From NCBI GenBank assembly GCA_016713275.1, contig JADJPL010000014.1, positions 1 through 64,000 on the forward strand: a DNA stretch of 64,000 nt. Direction: 5' to 3'. This stretch comes from Haliscomenobacter sp. (GTDB taxonomy: Bacteria; Bacteroidota; Bacteroidia; Chitinophagales; Saprospiraceae). Both the position numbers and the translations under genes were made by a program. Below the pieces are notes generated by a model. The model saw only the letters and a list, made by a program, of their open reading frames with translations, was not told the DNA's origin and searched no databases. Below, piece by piece: positions 54,672 to 64,000 of the stretch (the stretch's first letter is position 1; every line of letters starts with the position of its first letter).

Positions 54672-54699
54672 GCTCTTCAATCGTTCCCCATTCATGTTC

Positions 54700-54772
54700 G
54701 CCCCAACGCCTAAACGCCCCAACGCCTAAACGCCTTAACGCCCCAACGCCTTAACGCCTTAACGCCTAAACG
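54700..54772. repeat. short array, unit about ACGCCTTA
   Basis: Units ACGCCTAA/ACGCCTTA/ACGCCCCA repeat about nine times, 150 bases before the second SusC gene. TAAATTTG at 54906-54913 resembles a -7 box close to that start codon. The rest of 54114-54921 has no gene. Confidence 0.75.
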
Positions 54773-54921
54773 TTTAAAGCAGCGTTTGGCCAAAGCCCTG
54801 CGTTTAAGTGTAAAATTCCAGCGATAACATTTTTTTAAGAAAAAGTTATTGTGGATTTCAAATAAACATTTATTTTCGTCTTCAACTTGATTTGATCACT
54901 TAATCTAAATTTGGGATTAGT

Positions 54922-57900
54922 ATGAAAAAACACTTACTAGCATCCGTGCTGGTGATGTTCTCATTTGTGGCTGCTATGGCCCAGAGAACCATTACAGGTA
55001 CGGTGTCTGATGAAGCAGGCGAGCCGTTGATCGGCGCCAGTATCCTGGTGAAGGGTACTTCTACCGGTGCGGTTACCGACCTTGATGGGACGTACAGCAT
55101 CAACGTTCCCGCAGGCGAAGTAACCTTGATATTCTCCTACACCGGGTACATTACCAAGGAGGTCATCACCTCCGCTTCCAACGTGATCGACATGACGCTG
55201 GAGGAAAGCGCCGAGCAACTTTCCGAGGTTTTGGTAACGGCCATTGGGATCGAGCGTAGCACCAAAGCGATGGGCTACGCGGTGACCAACCTGGCAGGCG
55301 ACGATCTCCTCCAGAAATCGGAAGTCGATCCGGTGCGGGCGGTAGCCGGTAAAGTGCCGGGCGTTTCTATTTCCGGCGCGGGCGGCGGCCCAGGCCAGTC
55401 GACCAAGATCAACATCCGCGGGTTCTCTTCCATTACCGGGAACACCCAGCCGCTGTTCGTCGTCGATGGGGTTCCATTCGACAACTCCACCAACTCTACC
55501 CGCGGCGCGGCTTCCGGTAACCAGACGTCCAGCCGGGCATTTGACATGGACCCGAACAACATCGAGTCGATGACCATCCTCAAAGGCGCCGCTGCGGCTG
55601 CCCTTTACGGTTCCCGCGCGACCAACGGCGTCGTGGTGATCACGACCAAAACCGGCACGCGCAACGCGCGGAAAGGGTTGGAAGTTACTTACAACTCGTC
55701 CTACCAACTCGAGCAGATTTCCGGTATTCCGGAGTACCAGAACGTCTACGGCCAGGGTTCCAACCAGGTGTACAACGGCGGCTTTATCGGCAACTGGGGC
55801 AACCCCTTCGCCGAGCACGTCGACCGCCTGAATTCGACTTACGGCACCAATTATTCTAAAGTGATCGTTCCGGGCTATCCGGAAGGCACCGTGCCCCACC
55901 CGTTGGTTTCCGGCGGTTTTGCAGGCTCTCGTTTCCCAAGCGTATTTCCCGAGTTGATGGAGCCCACGCCGGGTAACCCCAGCGTACTCCGCGCTATCCC
56001 GGTGCCTTACCGCCCTTACGACATCATTGATCCGTTCTTCCAGGATGGGCAGCTCTTTGAGAACTCGCTGAACATCAGCGCCGGTGGCCCGGAAGCTTCT
56101 ATTAACGCTGTCGTTTCCCGTATGAGCAACGAAGGGATCGTGCCGAATTCCGAAGCAGGCCGTACGTCGTTGAGCTTTGGCGGTAATGCCAAACTGAGCA
56201 ACGGCTTTTGATGAATGGCAATGTAACGTATGTCAATACTACCCAAGCGTCGCCTCCTACCGCCGGTTCGATCTTCGGCGGCAACTTCAGCGGCACCTCC
56301 GACGGTTCGATCTTTACCCGTCTGTTCTTCATGCCGCGTAACTTCGACATGATGGAGACCAACCCGGAAGGGATTCCCTATCCGTTTGAAAACCCAACGA
56401 CGGGCGACAACGTCTTCTACCGGGCATTGGATAGCCCCCTTTGGCTAGCTAAATACAACCGCTACACCAGTAACGTGAACCGGGTATACGGGAACATGAC
56501 CCTCAGCTACGACGTGCTTCCCTGGTTGAACCTGATGGCACGTGGTGGGGTCAATACCTATTCCGACGCTCAGAAGAGCATCGAGCGCCCGGGTGGGGTT
56601 GCCGATGCCGATGGCGAAATCTGGACCAACGACATCACCAACTCCGAGATCGACCTCAACTACCTGGCGACGATCACGAAAGATATCAGCGAAGATATTG
56701 ATTTCCGCCTTATCGGCGGGTTTAACTGGAACCAGCGCGAACGCCGCGAGCGTTTCGTGCGGGGCGACCAGGTCATCACGTCTACGTTGCTGAATACGGA
56801 TGCTACTGCCGTACAGATCAGCAATGAATTTAACCGCAAACAGCGTTTCTATGCTGCATACGGGGATCTGCAACTGGGCTATAAAGACTATTTGTACCTG
56901 GGGATTACTGCCCGGAATGACTGGTCCTCTACGCTTCCTGCAGCCAACCGCAGCTTCTTCTATCCAGGGGTAAACGCGTCGTTCGTTTTGACCGACGCAC
57001 TGGGCCTGACCAGCAACCTGCTGGGTTTTGCCAAACTCCGCGCGGCATGGACTCAGGTAGGTAACGAAGCTTCCGCTTACCGGACCGCTACGCCCTATAA
57101 CCTGAGCACGCCATTTACCACAGCAGGCGGTTCTATCCTCAACCGGGCTACGCTGAGCAATACCCTTGGTAATGCTACCCTGGTGAACGAGTTGACGACC
57201 GAAATCGAATTCGGCGCCGACCTGCGCTTCCTGCGCAACCGGATTGGACTCGACTTCACCTACTTCAAGCGGAATTCGACCAATCAGATCACGGCTACGG
57301 ATGTACCGGGTTCTTCCGGCTTTAACTCTGCCGTGGTGAACGCTGGTGAAGTAGAAAACAAAGGGATCGAAGTGTCGTTGAATCTCGTTCCGATTAAGAT
57401 GGCTAATGGCTTCGAGTGGAACACCACCGTGAACTTCACCCGCATCCGGTCGTTGATCGTGGACGCTGGTGAAGGCGGCGACATCTTTATCGGCGGTCTG
57501 ACAGGCGACGGCGGCGGTACGCTGCACCGCACGGGATACCCTTATGGCCAGATCTTTGGCGGTAAAAATGCCCGTACGCCTGAGGGCGACCTGCTGATTA
57601 ACCGGACGCTCGGAACGACGATTATTCTTCCGGAGCTCCAGATCATTGGCGACCCGAACCCGGATTTCCTCCTGGGCTTTATCAACGAGTTTACCTTCAA
57701 GGGCTTCTCCCTGAATGCGCTCATCGACTGGCGCCAGGGTGGCGACATGTACCTGACGACGGCGGGTTCGCTGCTGTTGCGCGGTCAATTGCCGCAAACG
57801 GAAGACCGCGAGGCGCTTCGGGTTATTCCTGGGGTATACGGCAATGACCAGACGTTCGAACCGGTTACGGACGAAAATGGAAACTACATCCGCAATACGA

Positions 57901-58235
57901 CAGGTATCACGGCCTTTGACTACTTCTTCTCCAATGGCTTTGGGTCTTACGGCGCGGATGAAACCAACATCTTTGACGTAACCTCCATCCGTTTGCGCGA
58001 AGTGTCGCTGGGGTATACCTTCCCCAAGAAGTTGCTGGCGAAAACGCCATTCGGTTCTGCCCGGATCTCCGTATCCGGCCGTAACCTCTGGTGGCGCGCG
58101 CCAAACATCCTGGAAGGCGTAAACCAGGATCCGGAAGTATTGGCAGAAGGCGCCAACTCCAACGTACAGGGCTTTGAGTACGGTTCGTACCCGACCACCC
58201 GGCGTTATGGCGTGAACCTGTCGGTTTCTTTCTAG
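54922..58235 (+). CDS. SusC/RagA TonB-linked outer-membrane protein (2), frameshifted
   Basis: 1104 residues after adding one T to the T4 run at 56206-56209, which joins KLSNGF to LMNGNVTYVN. Signal peptide (LLASVLVMFSFVAAMAQ), carboxypeptidase-regulatory-like domain (TITGTVSDEAGEPLIGASI), plug (INIRGFSSITGNTQPLFVVD, ILKGAAAAALYGSRATNGVV) and barrel ending RRYGVNLSVSF. TonB-dependent import partner of the SusD at 58398-60092. The lesion is a homopolymer deletion, so the gene is likely whole. The first 60 residues of the mature part are close to SusC 1, the rest is divergent. Confidence 0.92.
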
Positions 58236-58397
58236 TCAGCAGTAAAGAGCATCCTGGATAAACTGGATGCATGATGAAATAAGTACGTGTTTTTTCCGGC
58301 CTATCCGGAAGGCCTGCCGGTTATCGCAGCGCAGGTCTTCCGGAGTCGGTTCAAAACCTGCTTGTGGTTTTCTTTATTTTCAAAAAGCGTATTCACA

Positions 58398-60092
58398 ATG
58401 AAATATAAATTCAAACTGCTTTGGGCTTTCGCCCTGGTATTTATGCTGAGCAGTTGCGGGGATATGTTCGACCTCGATATCAACGTCGACCCCAACAACC
58501 CTCAGACCACCACGCCAAACCTCCTGCTCACCAGTGCGCAACGGGAAATGGCTTACCAAATCAATGCCTATAGCGACAATGCGCAGGGCTTTATGGGCAT
58601 CATCTCCAGCTTTGATAGCTGGCAGATTGGACAAAGCGCGTTCAATGGACGCTGGCGGACTGCCTACTCGACGATTCTCAAGGATTTGGAAGGAATCATC
58701 GCCACCAACTCCGGCGCTACGGGCAGCCCTCAGTACCTGGGCATCGCTCAGTTGCTGAAAGCGTATATCGTTTCCAACATGGTGGATTTCTTCGGCGATA
58801 TTCCGTATTCCGAAGCGCTGAGAGGCGACGATCCAACCGGCGCCATCAAGAACCCGAAGTTTGACGACGACCAGGCCATTTACGCCGAATGCCTGAAATT
58901 GATTGACGAGGGGATCAAGAACGTAACGAATACGCGCGTTCCGGTTGCGGTTAGCGGCGACGTGATCTATGGCGGTAGCGCAGCCAAGTGGGAAAAGTTT
59001 GGACGCACCCTGAAAATGCGCCTGTACCTGAATACCCGCCTGGTTGATGCGGCAAAGTCCAAATCGGAGATTGAAGCGCTGATCAGTGGGGGCAAACTGA
59101 TCTCTGCGGATGCAGACGATTTTATCTTCTCTTACAGTAAAGTCGTTACGCCGGATAACCGGCATCCCTGGTACCAGTCTACGTATACTTCCGGCACGAA
59201 CGGATTCACCTACATCCTCCACCAGATCATGCTGGAGATGCTGGAAGATGGCGATCCACGGGTACCTTACTATTTCCGCCGGATTCAGAGTTCGGTATTG
59301 AATCAGGACGACCCTTCTCAGCGGAATACAACGCCTTGTTCGCAGGCAAGCTGCTCGATCGGCTATTTCCCTTTGAGCCCGGTGGTTGAAGAGCGTTTGT
59401 TTACGAATAAAGGCATTCCTTATACCGCTGCTGCAAAGACTTATATAGCCGGATTTTTTGGCCGCGACCGGGGAGACCCCTCTGGCGTTCCTTTGGATGG
59501 CGATTTGCGTACGGTCCCAGGGGTGTACCCTGCTGGAGGCTATTATGATGTTACTTCCACGGCTGTTCCGAAAGCAAATCAGGCGCCTGGAGGAGGGATT
59601 CAGCCCATGGTTACGAGCGTAAATACGTTGTACTATCAGATGGAAGCTATCCTGGCACTTGGCGTGGCCGGCGACGCACGGGTGTTATTCGAGAAGGCTA
59701 TTCGCGATCATATCAAAAAGGTGGTTGATTTTGGCCGCAAAACCGACCCCAACTCGGTAGCTCCTCCAATCACCCTTCCTGACGGCCGGGTTTTAAATAC
59801 CGATGCCTATGTTGCTTCCTGGATGGCCCGTTTCGATGGCGCAAGCACGAATGCAGCCAAACTGAACGTCGTATTGAAGCAGCTTTGGTTCTCGAGCTGG
59901 GGCGCAGGGATTGATTCCTACAACGCCTTCCGCCGTACCGGGTTGCCTAACACGATCCAGGATCCGATCTTCGCTCCGCGGAAGTTCCCGCTGCGCTTAC
60001 CTTATCCGCAGGAAGAGCTGACGCTGAACCCGAACGCTTCCTCGTTAAAAGATGTCGTTTACGACCGCGATGCGATTTTCTGGGATAAATAA
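58398..60092 (+). CDS. SusD/RagB nutrient-binding lipoprotein (2)
   Basis: 564 residues, SusD-2 type. The ATG at 58398 is chosen at the lipoprotein signal (LLWAFALVFMLSSCGDMFD); the longer frame upstream has no such signal. FDLDINVDPNNPQTTTPNLL, GDIPYSEALRGDDP and SYNAFRRTGLPN mark the family. A loop with paired Cys (TTPCSQASCSIGYF) near residue 315 is unusual. Surface partner of SusC 2. It is followed by short repeats at 60099-60222. Confidence 0.92.
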   Translation: MKYKFKLLWAFALVFMLSSCGDMFDLDINVDPNNPQTTTPNLLLTSAQREMAYQINAYSDNAQGFMGIISSFDSWQIGQSAFNGRWRTAYSTILKDLEGIIATNSGATGSPQYLGIAQLLKAYIVSNMVDFFGDIPYSEALRGDDPTGAIKNPKFDDDQAIYAECLKLIDEGIKNVTNTRVPVAVSGDVIYGGSAAKWEKFGRTLKMRLYLNTRLVDAAKSKSEIEALISGGKLISADADDFIFSYSKVVTPDNRHPWYQSTYTSGTNGFTYILHQIMLEMLEDGDPRVPYYFRRIQSSVLNQDDPSQRNTTPCSQASCSIGYFPLSPVVEERLFTNKGIPYTAAAKTYIAGFFGRDRGDPSGVPLDGDLRTVPGVYPAGGYYDVTSTAVPKANQAPGGGIQPMVTSVNTLYYQMEAILALGVAGDARVLFEKAIRDHIKKVVDFGRKTDPNSVAPPITLPDGRVLNTDAYVASWMARFDGASTNAAKLNVVLKQLWFSSWGAGIDSYNAFRRTGLPNTIQDPIFAPRKFPLRLPYPQEELTLNPNASSLKDVVYDRDAIFWDK

Positions 60093-60098
60093 TTTTTT

Positions 60099-60222
60099 AA
60101 GGGAGCAGGGATAATAGGGAGCAGGGAGCACAGAAAAGGGAATCGGGAGCAGTAATGGAGGGTATTCACAGGCCCCTTGCTCCCTAATCCCTGCTCCCTA
60201 ATCCCTGCTCCCTAATCCTTCA
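60099..60222. repeat. inverted short repeats GGGAGCAGGGATAAT
   Basis: GGGAGCAGGGATAATAGGG units on the left and three CCCTGCTCCCTAAT units on the right can fold into a long imperfect hairpin after SusD 2. Confidence 0.75.
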
Positions 60223-60257
60223 GACCACCTTTCCAACTTTAAAAAACGGAACGCACA

Positions 60258-60875
60258 ATGAACAAAATAAAACTCTTCTTATACTTTCTGGCCGCAGGCA
60301 TTCTGACGACGCTCAGTTCCTGCGAGGATCCGGATTTGAATCCGTATGTAGAACCGGAGACAGCGGTCCATGGCCTGGCGGCTTTTGCTACTGGTTCTGC
60401 CAAAAACTACGCGGTAAGCGATATGGCTACCGGGGTCAAGTTTGACCTGCAGTGGGTTTCTATCGACAGCAAGAACACCGTAACCAAAATCGAGGTTTTT
60501 GTTACTTATTCCGAGAAGTATATCGACCCGGAAAAGAACCCGCGTACCGCCAACCACGGCACCAAGCGTGTGGTGTTAGTCGAAGGCAGCAACGTGCCGG
60601 CCAACCGCAAGCCTACTTCTTTTACGATCACTCCGCAACAGGTATACGACTTGTTTAAGGACGCGCAGTTCGATTACGGTCTGGGCAAGGTGGGCGTGTT
60701 CAGCAACCCGGCAACCCCGGGCCGCACCGCTGCCGCCCGCTTCACCACCAACGATCTGTATAAGATCACCTGGGCATTCACAACCGCCGATGGCCGTTAC
60801 TTCGACTCCTGGTCGGATTCCGTTTGCCTGGAATTCCCTGGCGCCAACTGCAGCCAGAGCTGGGGCGTGAAGTAA
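60258..60875 (+). CDS. lipoprotein accessory to SusCD 2
   Basis: 205 residues with a lipoprotein signal (FLAAGILTTLSSCEDPDLNP). An all-beta domain follows: AAFATGSAKNYAVSDMATGV, FDLQWVSIDSKNTVTKIEVF, TSFTITPQQVYDLFKDA and ITWAFTTADGRYFDSWSD, like the surface-glycan or peptide-binding lipoproteins that end many SusCD operons. Two C-terminal Cys lie in VCLEFPGANC. No enzyme activity is suggested. Followed by a strong terminator at 60902-60940. Confidence 0.8.
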   Translation: MNKIKLFLYFLAAGILTTLSSCEDPDLNPYVEPETAVHGLAAFATGSAKNYAVSDMATGVKFDLQWVSIDSKNTVTKIEVFVTYSEKYIDPEKNPRTANHGTKRVVLVEGSNVPANRKPTSFTITPQQVYDLFKDAQFDYGLGKVGVFSNPATPGRTAAARFTTNDLYKITWAFTTADGRYFDSWSDSVCLEFPGANCSQSWGVK

Positions 60876-60901
60876 TGATTCTTTGTATACGATATTGGGC
60901 G

Positions 60902-60940
60902 AAGGCGCTCCGGGGTTCCGGGGCGCCTTTGTTGTTTTTT
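60902..60940 (+). terminator. stem-loop terminator of SusCD unit 2
   Basis: AAGGCGCTCCGG pairs with CCGGGGCGCCTT, followed by TGTTGTTTTTT. Confidence 0.8.
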
Positions 60941-60948
60941 GGGGGGGC

Positions 60949-61274
60949 GAGGCTGGACCCACTCTCCTCGAGGCTCCGCCCCGCCCCTGGTTCGAGGCTC
61001 CGCCTCGGACCTGTTCAAGAGGTAGAAAAAAGTGGAACCTGTTCGCCGGAATCCTCAGATTCCGTGCGGAACTATCCGCCGGTCCCCTGACCGGCGTTCC
61101 TAATTTTATGGCTCACTGACGGGTTCCAGACAGCTGTGGGCTCCGCCTCCTGGTTCGGGGCTCCGCCTCGGACCCACTCTCATCGAGGCTCCGCCTCAAC
61201 GCTGCCTTTCCCGCCCCTGGTTCGGGGCTCCGCCTCGGACCCACTCTCCTCGAGGCTCCGCCTCAACTCTCCCT
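60949..61274. repeat. REP-like repeats, inverted relative to 61922-62413, plus a GTTCGCCG-family copy
   Basis: GGACCCACTCTCCTCGAGGC and GGCTCCGCCTC units at 60949-61018 and 61131-61274, i.e. the complement of the array downstream of the transposase. Between them at 61038-61137 lies a copy of the GTTCGCCG family. No gene in 60876-61356. Confidence 0.8.
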
Positions 61275-61356
61275 TTCCAAAAAAAATCAACAAATCGAAA
61301 AAAAATAATTGCAATTATATTGTTATTAAAATAAATTGCACTAAACTAAACCTCTT

Positions 61357-61913
61357 ATGAGCAGAAAGTATCAAATCAAAAACCCCGAAGGATTGTATTT
61401 TTGTACCCTAACCGTAGTGCGGTGGATTGACTTGTTTACCAGACCTCGGTACAGAGAACTACTTTTAGAAAACCTTCAATTTTGCCAAAAAAGAAAAGGG
61501 TTGCACATCAACGGGTATGTAGTCATGACCAACCACGTGCATTTATTGGCTTGGTCAGACCCGGAGCATCCCCTTCCACAGGTTCTGAAAGAGTTTAAAA
61601 GTTATACAGCCAAAGTTTTCCTCGAATCGTTGAAGCAGGAACCAGAAAGCCGGGACTGGATTTTGCCTCTTTTCCGAAGCCATGCGGTACATTACAAGCC
61701 TTCACAGGAACACCAAGTTTGGATTCATGGCAGCCATCCAAAAGAAGCGTTTTCCCTTTGGTAGCAATGCAAAAATTAGAGTATATTCACCTCAATCCGG
61801 TAAAAGCCGGTTGGGTGCAAAGCCCGGCGGATTGGGTGTATAGCAGTGCGGGTAATTATCTGCGGGGGGAAGGGATTTTGGAGGTGGAGTTGTTGCCTTT
61901 GGTTTATTTGTGA
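61357..61913 (+). CDS. REP-associated tyrosine transposase (Y1, IS200-like), frameshifted
   Basis: 185 residues after adding one G near 61760-61762. The HUH motif is TNHVHLLAW. The catalytic Tyr lies in KLEYIHLNPVKAGWV. The upstream block YFCTLTVVRWIDLFTRPRY and the HPKEAFS block are as in RAYT proteins, which cut and join single-stranded DNA at palindromic REP sequences. It is a single copy flanked on both sides by inverted arrays of GAGGC-GCCTC palindromes, its likely substrates. The lesion may be an error or may make it inactive. Confidence 0.88.
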
Positions 61914-61921
61914 TAAGGGTT

Positions 61922-62413
61922 GAGGCTGGAGCCTCGAGGGGAGTGGGTCCGAGGCGGAGCCTCGAACCAGGATTGAGGCTGGAGCCTCGAGGGGAGTGGG
62001 TCCGAGGCGGAGCCTCGAACCAGGATTGAGGCTGGAGCCTCGAGGGGAGTGGGTCCGAGGCGGAGCCTCGAACCAGGGTGAGGCTGGAGCCTCGAAGGGA
62101 GTGGGTCCGAGGCGGAGCCTCGAACCAGGATTGAGGCTGGAGCCTCGAGGGGAGTGGGTCCGAGGCGGGGCCTCGAACCAGGGTGAGGCTGGAGCCTCGA
62201 GGGGAGTGGGTCCGAGGCGGGGCCTGAACCAGGGTGAGGCTGGAGCCTCGAGGGGAGTGGGTCCGAGGCGGAGCCTCGAACCAGGGTGAGGCTGGAGCCT
62301 CGAAGGGAGTGGGTCCGAGGCGGAGCCTCGAACCAGGGTGAGGCTGGAGCCTCGAAGGGAGTGGGTCCGAGGCGGAGCCTCGAACCAGGGTTTAAGCTGG
62401 AGCCTCGAACCAG
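61922..62413. repeat. tandem REP-like array, nine 51-53-bp units plus a part
   Basis: Units begin at 61922, 61975, 62028, 62080, 62133, 62185, 62236, 62288 and 62340. Each has the perfect palindrome GAGGCTGGAGCCTC, then GAGGGGAGTGGGTCC, then the palindrome GAGGCGGAGCCTC and GAACCAGG. Units are contiguous with no spacers. GGAG next to the palindrome recalls the tetranucleotide of REPs. Confidence 0.9.
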
Positions 62414-62471
62414 GAGGACGGAGTTCCGGATCAGGTTAACAAGTATGCACCAGGAATCTACAAAACACGGT

Positions 62472-63767
62472 ATGTCGAAAATCAAAGCGCCCGAGGCATT
62501 GGTTATTGGCCTCTTGTTTTTCAGCCCTTATTTCCTTTTTAGTCAGGGCCCGATTACCTATTACGAGCACGTCCGGCCTATCCTGGAGAAAAACTGCATA
62601 GCCTGCCACCGGGTAGGGGAGGCGGCGCCGTTTTCCCTGGAAACCTATGAAGATGTGGAGCGGAGGGCTTCTTTTATCCAAATGGTGACGGAAACCCGCT
62701 ATATGCCGCCCTGGTTTGCCAATCCGGAATTCCGGCATTTCCGCAATGAACGCATCCTGACGGAAGCGGAAATCCAAACCATTGCCGCCTGGGTGAAGGG
62801 CGGAGCGAAAAAAGGGAAAGAACCCAAGGACCTGGCCATTGCAGCGCCTGTAACCTACCCCAAGCCGGATCTGGTCATCCCGATGAACAAGCCGTTTACT
62901 ACCCCCGGGAATGGTACCGAGCAATTTCGCCTTTTCGTAATGCCCAGCAATACCCAGGAGGAATTTTATGTAAAGGGGATCGACTTTCGTCCGGGAAACC
63001 TGAAAATTGCCCACCACGCCCGGCTTATGGTGGATACCACCCATGTGTTTCGTCCCGACGACGGCGCCCTGGTGAGCGATACCGTGCTTCCTGCTACCAA
63101 CCTGGGCGTGATGCTGGCCAGCTATTTCTGGTATGGCTGGGTGCCCGGAAATTTTCCGACCCTTTACCCCGACGGCATTGCCAAAAAACTGCCCCGAAAT
63201 GCGGATATTTTACTCAATATGCACTATTCCCCAACCACTACCCCGGAAACCGACCAGTCTAAAGTCCTCCTGTACCTGACCAAGGAAAAGCCCCGCCGCC
63301 CGGTCAAAACCTTTGTCCTGGATGAACATTGGATCAGCAACCAACCGTTTTACATCCCTCCTAATGAAGTGGTCACCTTTTATATGCGGTCGCCCCTGGT
63401 ACCCGCAGATCTCTCTCTGATCAACGTTCTTCCCCACATGCACCTGCTTGGGAAAAGTTTCCGCTCCTTCGCGATCACGCCCGACGGCGATGTGATCAAC
63501 CTGATCAAGATCGACGACTGGAACTTCAACTGGCAAATGACCTACCAATTCGACCAACTGGTCAAACTCCCGAAGGGGTCGGTCGTTTACGCCGAAGCAG
63601 TGTACGACAACTCGTCCAATAACCCCCGCAACCCCTACTTCCCGCCCAGGCCAGCCACAACGGGCTGGGGGACGTTTGATGAAATGATGAACCTGATCTT
63701 CGAATACATTGACTACGAGGAAGGGGACGAAAACCTGGATCTTTATCAAGCCTTAAAAGAAAAATGA
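62472..63767 (+). CDS. cytochrome c / copper monooxygenase-like secreted protein
   Basis: 431 residues. Signal peptide (ALVIGLLFFSPYFLFSQ). The N-terminal domain holds one heme c site, CIACH (about residue 42), with a likely axial Met in the following TRYMPPW. The rest resembles the two-domain copper-dependent PHM/DBH fold: IAHHARLMVDT, LLNMHYSP and VLPHMHLLGKSF supply His/Met ligands. Thus a periplasmic redox enzyme, substrate unknown. The ATG at 62472 gives the cleanest signal; another lies at 62445. The frame upstream runs into the REP array and is not coding. It overlaps the next gene by 4 bases (ATGA). Confidence 0.8.
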   Translation: MSKIKAPEALVIGLLFFSPYFLFSQGPITYYEHVRPILEKNCIACHRVGEAAPFSLETYEDVERRASFIQMVTETRYMPPWFANPEFRHFRNERILTEAEIQTIAAWVKGGAKKGKEPKDLAIAAPVTYPKPDLVIPMNKPFTTPGNGTEQFRLFVMPSNTQEEFYVKGIDFRPGNLKIAHHARLMVDTTHVFRPDDGALVSDTVLPATNLGVMLASYFWYGWVPGNFPTLYPDGIAKKLPRNADILLNMHYSPTTTPETDQSKVLLYLTKEKPRRPVKTFVLDEHWISNQPFYIPPNEVVTFYMRSPLVPADLSLINVLPHMHLLGKSFRSFAITPDGDVINLIKIDDWNFNWQMTYQFDQLVKLPKGSVVYAEAVYDNSSNNPRNPYFPPRPATTGWGTFDEMMNLIFEYIDYEEGDENLDLYQALKEK

Positions 63768-64000
63768 TGCGGACTTTGCTCTTGGCAGCACTTCTTTGTT
63801 TGAGCGTGCCGGCGTTCACCCAGCATATCAACCTTGAAAAACCGGCGGTGGTAGCATTCGGCTCCGGAAAGAAGAAAGCCTTATCGGAATGGAGCCAGGG
63901 CCGGCCCATGGTGGTTGTGACGATCGGCACCGAGTGCCCGATCTGCCAGAAAGCGGCCGGCGTATTTCAGGAACTGGCAGATGCCTACCCCCAGGTAGCC
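63764..64000 (+). CDS. redoxin/thioredoxin-like protein, 3' end beyond window
   Basis: 79 codons before the edge. Signal peptide (LLLAALLCLSVPAFTQ), then the start of a redoxin fold with TIGTECPICQKAAGVF, i.e. a CPIC redox or metal-binding pair at about Cys57/Cys60. It overlaps the monooxygenase-like gene by 4 bases, so the two are translated together. Related proteins in other phyla pair a redoxin domain with cytochrome c; the rest of this one lies outside the window. Confidence 0.8.
   Translation, partial: MMRTLLLAALLCLSVPAFTQHINLEKPAVVAFGSGKKKALSEWSQGRPMVVVTIGTECPICQKAAGVFQELADAYPQVA

Noticed and set aside
61922..62413. Possible CRISPR array
   Set aside because: Units are contiguous with no unique spacers, and no cas genes are present. 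A RAYT gene next door explains the palindromes better.
61904..62485. A 193-codon minus-strand frame and plus-strand frames across the 61.9-62.4 kb array
   Set aside because: They are made of the translated 51-53-bp tandem repeat, open on both strands because the unit lacks stops. No protein domain or start context supports them.
1..64000. tRNA and rRNA genes
   Set aside because: I looked for cloverleaf arms with TTCRANYC and for conserved rRNA segments and found none. A covariance search would be needed to be certain.

Overview
The window looks like chromosomal DNA of a member of Bacteroidota, most likely the Saprospiria/Lewinella side. The grounds are two SusC/SusD outer-membrane importer pairs, a DUF1735-type lipoprotein, several beta-propeller lipoproteins, a FISUMP-domain protein, WG repeats, promoter elements of the TTTG-N20-TAnnTTTG type, and many short repeats between genes. 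No rRNA, tRNA, phage or CRISPR array is visible. Many genes carry single-base indels, mostly in homopolymers. I treat most of these as likely assembly error and give the repaired reading for each.

Layout. 1-3.5 kb: two DUF4221-type beta-propeller lipoproteins, a Cys-rich secreted peptide, an Rpn-family remnant and a small HTH protein. 3.6-9.5 kb: a tripartite RND efflux operon (adaptor, pump, TolC) with a MITE-like palindrome between pump and TolC. 9.7-18.1 kb: an accessory region on the minus strand with a formylglycine-generating-enzyme homologue, two more Cys-rich peptides, a thioredoxin-like protein, three beta-propeller lipoproteins and a FISUMP protein; a second Rpn remnant sits inside it. 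Three of its operon-like units start with the same roughly 35-58 bp leader. 18.2-22.2 kb: a second RND pump and pcm. 22.3-30.7 kb: a second MITE-like copy, then a four-gene plus-strand unit: an MpaB-type oxygenase, two seven-helix proteins resembling transmembrane terpene cyclases, and a 1780-residue signalling protein (pseudokinase, AAA ATPase, GAF, adenylate cyclase). 30.7-47.2 kb: housekeeping genes (elaA-like, dgkA, asd, lysS, psd, cdsA, a CPBP protease, pdxJ) mixed with lineage-specific proteins and repeats. 47.4-60.9 kb: two SusC/SusD loci with accessory lipoproteins and no visible degradative enzymes. 61.3-64 kb: a REP-associated tyrosine transposase flanked by its probable palindromic repeats, then a cytochrome c/copper monooxygenase-like protein overlapping a redoxin gene that runs off the window.

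The two most interesting parts are (i) the Cys-rich peptide, beta-propeller, FGE and thioredoxin-like module, which looks like an undescribed secreted-peptide system, and (ii) the oxygenase with twin terpene-cyclase-like membrane proteins, which may be a small terpenoid or lipid-modifying pathway tied to a large sensor protein.
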